Positions 17,991-25,314 of a stretch of 64,000 bases of DNA are shown piece after piece. Each line of letters opens with the position of its first letter. Position 1 is the stretch's first letter. Source of the DNA: G965240365 sp965240365 (GTDB lineage Bacteria > Pseudomonadota > Gammaproteobacteria > Eutrophobiales > Eutrophobiaceae). The translations under genes were made by a program, and so were the position numbers. The notes beneath the pieces were generated by a model. That model ran no database searches. It was not told the origin of the DNA and saw only the letters and a list, made by a program, of their open reading frames with translations. The stretch is taken from the NCBI GenBank assembly GCA_965240365.1, contig OZ251218.1, positions 310,001 to 374,000 on the forward strand. Reading direction: 5' to 3'.

Positions 17991-18974
17991 ATGCCTGCCT
18001 GCGACAGGCAGGTCTATCAATTTCTGGCTGACAGAGCGATGATCGAGTTCGAGCCCCTGCAAAAAGTAGATCCACGTGAGATATGGAAACATGAAGCTCA
18101 TGATTTCACGCCTTGGCTTGCGGAAAATCTTGCGCGGCTTGGAGATGCAATCGGCATTGAGCTGGAACTACTCGAACGCGAAGCCGATGTCGGCAGCTTT
18201 TCACTCGACCTGCTCGCCAGAGATCTTGGCCGAGACGCAAACGTGATCATCGAGAATCAGCTTGCGGCCACAGATCATGACCACCTCGGCAAGCTCATTA
18301 CCTACGCTAGCGGGTATGACGCAAAGGTTGTGCTTTGGATTGCAACGCAGATTCGAGAGGAGCATAGGCAAGCTCTGGACTGGCTAAATCAACGAACAGA
18401 CTCCAGTACTGAGTTTTTTGGCGTTGTCATCGAGGTGCTTCAAATTGGTGATTCCAAACCAGCACTGCAATTCCGCGTTGTCGTTTCACCAAATGAATGG
18501 CAAAAAACTACCAAGAAACAGTCTTCTTCCAAAGAATCGGGGCGTTCTGAACTGTACCGACAATACTTCCAAAGGCTTCTGGACGATCTGCGTGAGAACT
18601 ATCAATTCACTGGAGCAAAAGTGGGCCAGCCTCAGAACTGGTACACCTTTGCCTCGGGCAACCAACAGTTTAAGTATAGCCACAGCTTCACGAATAGCGG
18701 TCGAGTACGCACAGAAATCTATATCGATAGCGGGGATAGAGAGGAAAACAAAGCATTTTTTGACCGCCTGTACGCTGATCAACAATCGATTGAATCGACG
18801 TTTGGATGCCCCTTGGAATGGGAGCGCCTGGAAGACAAACGAGCGTGCCGAGTTGCGCTGTACCGTACAGGGTCGATCGAAGATTCGGATGAAGAACTTC
18901 AGGACATTCATGACTGGGGGATTGAAAATCTTCTCAAGTTCAAGGACCTTATGAATCTACGCCCTGATAAATGA
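17991..18974 (+). CDS. DUF4268 domain protein (PD-(D/E)XK-like nuclease fold)
   Basis: This 327-residue protein resembles DUF4268/DUF91-type proteins, which combine an N-terminal nuclease-like domain with a C-terminal DUF4268 region. Visible motifs are DLLARDLGRDANVIIENQL (a D...xEx(N/Q) core), then LYRQYFQRLLDDLR and the YIDSGDREENKAFFDRLY segment. Function is unproven; relatives sit in restriction or defence contexts. The ATG at 17991 follows an AGAGGT left by an IS5-type relic and the first codons run through a 19-base palindrome (MPACDRQ). The original start may have been ATG 18039 (MIEFEPLQ). It overlaps the next gene by four bases. Confidence 0.7.
   Translation: MPACDRQVYQFLADRAMIEFEPLQKVDPREIWKHEAHDFTPWLAENLARLGDAIGIELELLEREADVGSFSLDLLARDLGRDANVIIENQLAATDHDHLGKLITYASGYDAKVVLWIATQIREEHRQALDWLNQRTDSSTEFFGVVIEVLQIGDSKPALQFRVVVSPNEWQKTTKKQSSSKESGRSELYRQYFQRLLDDLRENYQFTGAKVGQPQNWYTFASGNQQFKYSHSFTNSGRVRTEIYIDSGDREENKAFFDRLYADQQSIESTFGCPLEWERLEDKRACRVALYRTGSIEDSDEELQDIHDWGIENLLKFKDLMNLRPDK
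17994..18012. repeat. 19-base palindrome (variant centre GAC)
   Basis: CCTGCCTGCGACAGGCAGG has the same 9- and 8-base arms as the palindrome inserted in transposase genes. It lies exactly between the IS5-type relic and the DUF4268 coding region, and is read as codons if the ATG at 17991 is used. Confidence 0.75.
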
Positions 18975-19750
18975 TGAATATTCTCGTGTTTGATATCGAA
19001 ACGATCCCCGATATCGAGTCTGGCAAAAAACTTTATGACCTGGAAGGCTTGAGCGATCAGGCCGCGGCCGAACTGATGTTTAATCAGCGCCGGCAGGAAA
19101 CGGACGGCCAGTCCGAGTTTATGCGTCATTATCTGCATCAAATCGTGGCCATATCGGTGGTGCTGAAAACCCATGAACAACTCAAAGTCTGGTCTCTGGG
19201 CGCCGTGGATGCCGATGAAAAAGAGATCATCCGGCGTTTCTTTGAAGGCATCGAACGTTACAGCCCGACCATTGTGTCCTGGAACGGCGGCGGTTTTGAC
19301 CTGCCGGTGCTGCATTACCGCGCCCTGTTGCACGGCGTCACCGCGCGGCGCTACTGGGAAAACGGCGACGATGACCCGGGTTTCAGATGGAATAACTACC
19401 TGTCCCGTTTTCACAGCCGTCACACCGATCTCATGGACGTGCTGGCCGGCTATGTGCCGCAATGCAAGGCGCCGCTGGATCAACTCGCGCTGATACTGGG
19501 CTTCCCCGGCAAGATCGGCATGCACGGCGGCCAGGTCTGGGAGGCTTACCGGGCGGGCGATATCGAGGCGATCCGCAATTATTGTGAAACCGACGCGCTG
19601 AACACCTATCTGATTTATCTGCGTTATGAACTGATCCGTGGCCGGCTTGACAAGGCGGCCTACGGCTCGGAATGCGCCCGGCTGCGCGAGTTGTTGGGCG
19701 CGGCAGACAAGGCCCACTTGCAGGAATTCCTCAAGGCCTGGCCGGCCTGA
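18971..19750 (+). CDS. 3'-5' exonuclease (PolB-type proofreading domain family)
   Basis: This 259-residue DnaQ-fold exonuclease belongs to the predicted PolB-like 3'-5' exonuclease family (DNA_pol_B_exo2). Exo I is VFDIETIPD near the N-terminus, Exo II is the SWNGGGFDLPVLHYRA segment, and Exo III is YCETDALNTYLIYLR. The acidic catalytic residues are all present. No polymerase domain is attached. It is coupled to the upstream DUF4268 gene by an ATGATG overlap; whether they cooperate is unknown. Confidence 0.88.
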   Translation: MMNILVFDIETIPDIESGKKLYDLEGLSDQAAAELMFNQRRQETDGQSEFMRHYLHQIVAISVVLKTHEQLKVWSLGAVDADEKEIIRRFFEGIERYSPTIVSWNGGGFDLPVLHYRALLHGVTARRYWENGDDDPGFRWNNYLSRFHSRHTDLMDVLAGYVPQCKAPLDQLALILGFPGKIGMHGGQVWEAYRAGDIEAIRNYCETDALNTYLIYLRYELIRGRLDKAAYGSECARLRELLGAADKAHLQEFLKAWPA

Positions 19751-19773
19751 CGCCGGGCGCGGCAAGCATAGCA

Positions 19774-20259
19774 ATGGCCCCGCGTATTCAAATCTCGATT
19801 TCAGAACAATGTCTGCAACTGCTTGACGGTGATCAAACCATCAGACGTTATCCGGTCTCCACGGCAAAAAACGGTCCGGGAGAAGTGATGGGCAGTGAGT
19901 GCACGCCCCGTGGCGAGCATATCATTGCCGAAAAGATCGGCGCGGGCGCCGCGGTCAATACGGTATTCGTGGGGCGCAGGCCGACCGGCGAATTTTACGG
20001 GCCCGCGCTGAGGCAGGCCCAGCCGGAACGGGACTGGATCCTCACGCGCATACTCTGGCTGAGCGGGCTGGAAGCGGGCAAAAACAAGGGCGCTGACAGA
20101 GACAGCCAGGCGCGCTATATCTACATTCATGGCGCCCCGGACGATGTCACGATGGGCCGGCCGGGTTCACGCGGCTGCGTGCGGATGCGTAACGCGGATA
20201 TTATCGAACTGTTCGACCGGGTCGAAACGGGCACGAGGGTAAGCATCGGTCATAATTGA
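19774..20259 (+). CDS. L,D-transpeptidase (YkuD/ErfK family)
   Basis: This protein of about 161 residues has the YkuD fold. The catalytic signature YIHGAPDDVTMGRPGSRGCV then RM supplies the His and the Cys. The ATG at 19774 is chosen because homology (IQISISEQCLQLLDGDQTIR) starts immediately after it. No signal peptide is evident, which is unusual for an enzyme acting on periplasmic peptidoglycan; close relatives (ErfK/YbiS-like L,D-transpeptidases) are also found without one in gammaproteobacteria. It starts 24 bases after the exonuclease gene. Confidence 0.88.
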   Translation: MAPRIQISISEQCLQLLDGDQTIRRYPVSTAKNGPGEVMGSECTPRGEHIIAEKIGAGAAVNTVFVGRRPTGEFYGPALRQAQPERDWILTRILWLSGLEAGKNKGADRDSQARYIYIHGAPDDVTMGRPGSRGCVRMRNADIIELFDRVETGTRVSIGHN

Positions 20260-20279
20260 GGCAAGAGGGCGCGGGGCGG

Positions 20280-20560
20280 CTGGAACAGGCTGCCGGGGAA
20301 TCCAGGAGGAGCGCTGCCGGGGAATCCAGGAGGAGCGCTGCCGGGAGAGTACATAAATTCCCGGCTCTCTGCCAAACTGACATTGCCAGACTGTGATTCC
20401 TGCCTGCCGTAGGCAGGCAGGAATATATGATAAACCACTGGATTCCGGCTTCCGCCGGAATCCAGGAAGGCCTTGCCAAGAGGGTATAATGAATTCCGGT
20501 TCTCTGCCGGAGTGATACACCAGACCGTCATTTCCGCTTATGCCTGCCTGTAACAGGCCG
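20280..20560. repeat. Intergenic repeats: 24-base tandem unit and REP elements
   Basis: Between the transpeptidase and serA, GCTGCCGGGGAATCCAGGAG GAGC occurs twice in tandem plus a partial third copy (about 20288-20345). A bipartite REP follows: TTCCTGCCTGCC-GTA-GGCAGGCAGGAA, the ACCACTG linker, and GATTCCGGC-TTCC-GCCGGAATCC (about 20396-20464). A half copy lies near 20520-20567. No gene is evident. Confidence 0.65.
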
Positions 20561-20632
20561 GAATGACGGAGTGCTGAAAGTCACTGAAATACAAGAAAGA
20601 CGATATATTCATTTCAACAAGAGGTGAAACCT

Positions 20633-22240
20633 ATGAACAAAACGGCCAACCAGCCGCGCGTCCTGATTGCCGACCCGATGTCGGCCCGGGCCGCCGCCGT
20701 GTTTGAGCAGCGCGGCATTGAGACCGTGCAAGCCGCTAAACCCGGCGAGGACGAACTGATGCGGATGATCCCGGCCTTTCAGGGCCTGGCCATTCGCTCG
20801 GCGACCCGGGTGACCGAAAAGCTCCTGGCCGCGGCCACGCAACTGAAGGTTGTCGGCCGGGCCGGTATCGGGGTTGATAATGTCGATGTGGACGCCTGCA
20901 CGGCCAGGGGCATTGTGGTTATGAATACGCCGGACGGCAACGCCATCACGACCGCCGAGCATACCCTGGCGCTGATGTTCGCGCTGGCCCGGCAAATCCC
21001 GGAGGCAAACCGGACCACCCAGGCCGGGGCCTGGGCCAAGTCCCGCTATATGGGCGTTGAATTGAGCGGCAAGCTACTCGGGATCATCGGCGCCGGGAAT
21101 ATCGGCGCTATCGTTGCCGCCAGGGCGATGGGTTTCGGCATGAAGGTGCAGGCCCATGATCCCTATCTGAGCGAAGAGCGGGCCGGCGCGCTGGGCATTA
21201 AAAAGGTCGCGCTTGAGGACCTGTTGTCCAGTTCCGATATCATATCGCTGCATGTGCCCAAGACGGCGGAAACGGAAAACATGATCGACGCGGCCGCGCT
21301 CAAGGCCATGCGGCGGACGGCCCTGCTGATTAATTGCGCCCGCGGCGGCCTGATTGATGAGCCGGCCTTGCGGGCCGCCCTGAAAAACGGGCAGTTGCGG
21401 GGCGCGGCGCTTGATGTCTATGCCGCGGAACCGGCCAGGGAAAACCCGCTGTTCGGCCTGGAGAACGTGATCTGCACGCCGCATCTCGGCGCCTCGACCA
21501 GCGAGGCGCAGGAGAAGGTTGCCATGCAGATCGCCGCGCAGATCTCGGATTATCTGCTGGAAGCGTCCGTCAAGAACGCCTTGAACGCGCCCAGCCTCTC
21601 GGCCGAGGAAATATTGCAACTCAAGCCCTATTTGAGGCTGGCGGATTATCTTGGGGCCTTCGCGGGCCAACTCACGCACACGGCAATCAAGGGCATGACC
21701 GTTAATTATGCGGGCCTGGCCGCCCGGCTCAATGTTGAACCGCTCACGACCCGGGCCTTGCAGTCGTTGCTGGCGCCGCATTGCAGCGACATCAACGGCG
21801 TCAACGCGCGCGCCGTTGCGCGGGCGCGCGGGATCCATATCACCGAGGCAAAGGAAGACCTGGAAGACGCCTATCAGAGCCGCATCACGCTCAGCGTCAC
21901 CACCGAAGACAAGACCCGCGGCGTCGCGGGCGCCCTGATTCAGAACCGGCCCAGGCTGATTGAAATCAAGGGCATCAAGCTGGAATCGGAATTCGGGCGG
22001 CATATGCTGTATATCACCAATCAGGATCAACCCGGCATGATCGGCGAGATCGGCCGGTTCGCGGCCAGCAAGGGGATCAATATCGCCAATATGCACCTGG
22101 GCCGGCGCCAGAGCCGCGGTGACGCGATCTCGCTGCTGGAGATCGACGCGCCGGTAAGCCCGGCTGATCTGGCCTTGCTCAAGGCCATCGATCAGATCCA
22201 TGACGCCCAATATCTGAGCTTCGAACCCGGCCTGCCGTGA
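20633..22240 (+). CDS. serA: D-3-phosphoglycerate dehydrogenase (long form)
   Basis: This NAD-dependent enzyme is the first step of serine synthesis. The ATG at 20633 follows AAGAGGTG at good spacing. At about 535 residues it is the long form with catalytic, NAD, intervening (ASB) and C-terminal ACT domains. The Rossmann motif is GIIGAGNIGAIVAARAMGFG; catalytic Arg lies in NCARGGLID, Glu in AAEPARENPL, and His in TPHLGASTSEAQ. The ACT domain (DQPGMIGEIGRFAASKGINI) is the likely serine sensor. It overlaps serB by four bases (GTGA). Confidence 0.97.
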   Translation: MNKTANQPRVLIADPMSARAAAVFEQRGIETVQAAKPGEDELMRMIPAFQGLAIRSATRVTEKLLAAATQLKVVGRAGIGVDNVDVDACTARGIVVMNTPDGNAITTAEHTLALMFALARQIPEANRTTQAGAWAKSRYMGVELSGKLLGIIGAGNIGAIVAARAMGFGMKVQAHDPYLSEERAGALGIKKVALEDLLSSSDIISLHVPKTAETENMIDAAALKAMRRTALLINCARGGLIDEPALRAALKNGQLRGAALDVYAAEPARENPLFGLENVICTPHLGASTSEAQEKVAMQIAAQISDYLLEASVKNALNAPSLSAEEILQLKPYLRLADYLGAFAGQLTHTAIKGMTVNYAGLAARLNVEPLTTRALQSLLAPHCSDINGVNARAVARARGIHITEAKEDLEDAYQSRITLSVTTEDKTRGVAGALIQNRPRLIEIKGIKLESEFGRHMLYITNQDQPGMIGEIGRFAASKGINIANMHLGRRQSRGDAISLLEIDAPVSPADLALLKAIDQIHDAQYLSFEPGLP

Positions 22241-23172
22241 GGCGGGCCACCCGCATGCGCGCGCCGGGCTGGTTAAAGAATGGCCCGCCGGGGGCGGCGC
22301 AGGAATTTGTTATGCTCCTGGCAAGCCCGGCCTCGCCGGCAGACGCCGCCGCGCGCCTGCTGCAAGCGCTTGCCGCCGAACGTGTAGCCGTGGCCGCCCG
22401 CCATGTCCTGCGCGAACGCGCCCTGGCCTTGCATGTCCATGCAGAAGCCGAACAGGTCTGGCTGATATTCCGCAGGCTGTTGGCTGAGGCGGCCGGCAAT
22501 GACTTTGATATCGCCGTGGCGCCGGCCCGCGGGCGCAAAAAACGGCTGCTGCTGTGTGATATGGACAGCACCATAGTCCGGGGTGAAACGCTGGATGAGA
22601 TAGCGGCCGAGGCCGGCATCGGCCCGGCGTTTGGCCAAATCACGGCCCGCGCCATGCGCGGCGAACTCGACTTTTGCGAGGCCCTGCGCGAGCGGGTGAA
22701 ATTGTTGCGGGGGCTTCCGGCCGAAGTCCTGAGCCGGGCGGCGGCCGGAGTCCGGTTCAACCCCGGCGCCCGCGGGCTGATCCGGCAAGCCGGCCGGGCC
22801 GGGCTGCGCACGGTGCTGGTCAGCGGCGGTTTTGAACCTGTCGTCAGCGATGTCGCCGCCCGCCTGGGTTTTGACCATTATGTCTGCAACCGCATGCAGA
22901 TCCGGGATGCCAGACTCACGGGCCGGGTGCAAGGCCCCGTGGTTGACGGTCAGGCCAAGCTGGCCGTGCTGCGACAGGAATGCCGGCAACTGGGCATCGG
23001 CCCGGAGCGGGCCTGCTGCGTCGGTGACGGGGCCAATGACCTGCCGATGCTCACGGCCGCCGGGCTGGGCGTCGGCTATAAGGCCAAACCGCTGCTGCGG
23101 GCCACCCTGCCTTATCAGATCAATGTCAGCGGGCTGGATTTTTTACTGGACATAATGGGTATCGGCGCTTGA
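22237..23172 (+). CDS. serB: Phosphoserine phosphatase
   Basis: This HAD-family phosphatase performs the last step of serine synthesis and is encoded directly after serA. The nucleophile motif is LLLCDMDSTIVRGETLDEIA, motif II VLVSGGFEPVV, Lys in VVDGQAKL, and motif IV CCVGDGANDLPML. The start is taken as the GTG at 22237 that overlaps the serA stop; an internal ATG at 22312 is an alternative that would shorten the poorly conserved N-terminal region. Overlap with serA suggests coupled expression. Confidence 0.94.
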   Translation: MRRATRMRAPGWLKNGPPGAAQEFVMLLASPASPADAAARLLQALAAERVAVAARHVLRERALALHVHAEAEQVWLIFRRLLAEAAGNDFDIAVAPARGRKKRLLLCDMDSTIVRGETLDEIAAEAGIGPAFGQITARAMRGELDFCEALRERVKLLRGLPAEVLSRAAAGVRFNPGARGLIRQAGRAGLRTVLVSGGFEPVVSDVAARLGFDHYVCNRMQIRDARLTGRVQGPVVDGQAKLAVLRQECRQLGIGPERACCVGDGANDLPMLTAAGLGVGYKAKPLLRATLPYQINVSGLDFLLDIMGIGA

Positions 23173-23207
23173 ACCCGCGCGCGCCTGCGACACGTAGAAC
23201 GATTTTT

Positions 23208-23906
23208 CTAAAAGTGGTACTCAAAACCGGCGCTGAAAAAGTCGATACTGACTTCATTTTTGCGGCCTTTTAGCAGATTTTCGACACCACTCGTGTATTC
23301 ATACCTTTCCCACTCGGCCCGGATGCTGAGATTTTCGTTCCAGTCATATCTGGCGCCGAGACCGAAGAAATAGGACACGCCATCAAAGGAAACGCTGTAG
23401 ACCGGACTTGTGCTAGTTTCACGCACTTCGACCACGCGCGAACCTACGCGAGCCGTAGTCTGTCTGTCGAAACTGACTGCCTGATCTCTGCTGAGGCCGT
23501 TGGAGTAATAAAATCCGCCAACCTTGCCGAAGACATCAAACTGCCGGGTAAAGGGATAACGGCCCGTGGCGGCGAAACTGAAGCCCGCTATCTCGGATTT
23601 AAGCTCCGAGGCCACGCCCCTGTTGTTGTTATTGGCCGCGCTGATCTTCGCGGTGGCCTCGCCCAGGTCAACATAGGCGATTTCAGCGCCGAGGTATTGA
23701 TTCAGGTTATAGCCGGCGAAGAATTTCCAGCCCAGACTGCTGTCATCTACGCTATGCAGGTCTTCTTTTTCGTTATTAATCGTCTCATCCTCAATCATGC
23801 TCCAGCCGCCGGAACCGCCGGCGTAAAAGCCGGTCTCCTGGGCCTGAGCGTTAAAAGGGAATAGCAAGACAGAGAACAGGGCAAAGAGCGAACATATCTT
23901 TTTCAT
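23208..23906 (-). CDS. Outer-membrane beta-barrel protein
   Basis: This 232-residue secreted protein has a clear signal peptide (MKKICSLFALFSVLLFPFNA with cleavage near AQA-QE). Alternating hydrophobic strands follow: GFYAGGSGGWSMIEDE, FFAGYNLNQYLGAEIAYVDL, GRYPFTRQFDVFGKVGGFYY, YFFGLGARYDWNENLSIRAE. It ends in a terminal Phe (FEYHF), the barrel-assembly signal. It resembles OmpA-like 8-stranded barrels or opacity proteins. It is convergent with serB and its function is unknown. Confidence 0.85.
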   Translation of the reverse strand: MKKICSLFALFSVLLFPFNAQAQETGFYAGGSGGWSMIEDETINNEKEDLHSVDDSSLGWKFFAGYNLNQYLGAEIAYVDLGEATAKISAANNNNRGVASELKSEIAGFSFAATGRYPFTRQFDVFGKVGGFYYSNGLSRDQAVSFDRQTTARVGSRVVEVRETSTSPVYSVSFDGVSYFFGLGARYDWNENLSIRAEWERYEYTSGVENLLKGRKNEVSIDFFSAGFEYHF

Positions 23907-24000
23907 GTTATTACTCCTGATTGTTGAGGGGGTTTATCTGTAAAGCGTATTTTACCTTACAGAGTTCAGCAGATTTATTCAAGACTTGGTCCGGGTTTAA

Positions 24001-24555
24001 TCAGGGTCACCTCATCTAAAATAAGGTGTCAGTTATCCTGGCCACGGTATCGTTAGTATCGCTCATAATGCGCCTATTGCCCCTGCCGTCATTCCAGCGA
24101 AAGCTCGCCTACAGGACGTAGGTGGTAGAGCCGCGTCTGGAACAAGCGGCCGAGGAATCCAGTGGTTTATGTCATACATTCCCGCTCAGGCGGGAATGAC
24201 AATCAGACAGAACTGTCGCTCATTTTACATCCCGGCCCGCCCTCCTGGATTCCAGCTTTCGCTGGAATGACGACGGGGGTGTTGTTTTGGCCTTCCGTCA
24301 TCCTGTCTGCCTAATGCGGGCAGGGCTTTAGCAGGAAGGCAGGGTCGCCTCATCTAAAATAAGGCGTCAGGTATCCTGGCCACGGTATCGTTAATATCGC
24401 GCATAATGCGCCTATCGCCCCTGCCGTCATTCCAGCGAAAGCTGGAATCCAGTGGTTTATGTCATACATTCCCGCTCAGGCGGGAATGACAATTAGACAA
24501 AACCGGCGCTCATTTTACATCCCGGCCCGCCCTCCTGGATTCCGGCCCGCGCACC
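24001..24555. repeat. Tandem duplication of a REP-bearing intergenic unit
   Basis: Copy 1 (24001 to about 24245) and copy 2 (24342 to about 24540) match along CCTCATCTAAAATAAGG, TATCCTGGCCACGGTATCGT, a bipartite REP, and CATCCCGGCCCGCCCTCCTG. They differ by point changes and by a 48-base insertion in copy 1 (24106-24153). An additional REP half-hairpin (GATTCCAGC-TTTC-GCTGGAATGAC) follows copy 1. No gene is seen from 23907 to 24564. Confidence 0.8.
24106..24153. repeat. 48-base insertion inside a REP hairpin
   Basis: Compared with the duplicate at 24342-24540, 48 extra bases lie between GCGAAAGCT and GGAATCC, splitting the REP stem. The insert contains CCTAC-AGGAC-GTAGG and GCCGC...GCGGC hairpins. 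Related copies lie at 34576-34639 (same position in a REP) and, reversed and partial, at 41629-41654. Confidence 0.8.
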
Positions 24556-24564
24556 AGGCAGGCA

Positions 24565-25308
24565 TTACCTGAGCGGCGTGCCGTTCAGGGACCAGTCGTA
24601 GTCCATGTATTGCACCTTAAAGCCTTCTTCTGCCAGGTGGCGGGCGATTTCGGCGTCTGCCACGTAGTTTGCCAGGTATTTTTGCACGGAACCGGCGGCG
24701 CGTTCGAAGTCTTCCCGGAACCAGTCGAAGATCTTCGAGATAGAGGCCGTGTTTTCAGCCAGCGCAAAGCGGTTTTTGGATTCATCGTTGATAAAGGCGC
24801 GGGTAGCGGCCTCCAGTTGTTGTTCGAGCCGCGCTGCCGTATAGAGCTCGGCGCCGAGTCTCGGGCATGAGGCCGAGGCGCAGTTGATGGCAAAATGAAT
24901 TCTGGGCTCATTGAAGGGGATAATGATCTCCCGCTCCAGGTCATACAGGTCAATCTGCCGGCCCGCGAGCGTGTAATCGGTCGTCCGGAAGAAGGTCACC
25001 CGCGCAAACAGGCCGTCCGGGCTCAAACCGTCGAGGATGCCCTTGATGGCCAGCGCATTGTAGGCGTTGATCCAGAAGGCCAGTTTTTCCTGCCGGGTGG
25101 CGAAGGCATCCGGGTCGGCCCCGGCCAGATAGCCGATGTAGTCGGCAAAGCGCGGATCGGCCTTGATGCCGGGATAATTTACCGCGCCGGCCGGGCTCAC
25201 GTTTGCCCGCAACAGCCCGGCGAAGGCATCCTGCGCCGCTGGCGCGGCGGCGAGCGCCGGCGCGGTGCAAAGGACATAGTACAGCAAGGCGTGTCGCAAG
25301 GCGCTCAT
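24565..25308 (-). CDS. DUF547 domain exported protein
   Basis: This 247-residue protein has an N-terminal signal peptide (LLYYVLCTAPALAAAPAAQ) and a full DUF547 domain. The typical motif EKLAFWINAYNALAIKGIL is near residues 75-95, followed by DLYDLEREII, RIHFAINCASASCPRL and FINDESKNRF. The catalytic-looking Asn/Cys cluster in NCAS-SCP is kept. The biochemical role of the family is not established. The gene lies 6 bases downstream of fusA on the same strand and may be cotranscribed with it. Confidence 0.88.
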   Translation of the reverse strand: MSALRHALLYYVLCTAPALAAAPAAQDAFAGLLRANVSPAGAVNYPGIKADPRFADYIGYLAGADPDAFATRQEKLAFWINAYNALAIKGILDGLSPDGLFARVTFFRTTDYTLAGRQIDLYDLEREIIIPFNEPRIHFAINCASASCPRLGAELYTAARLEQQLEAATRAFINDESKNRFALAENTASISKIFDWFREDFERAAGSVQKYLANYVADAEIARHLAEEGFKVQYMDYDWSLNGTPLR

Positions 25309-25314
25309 CGGGGC

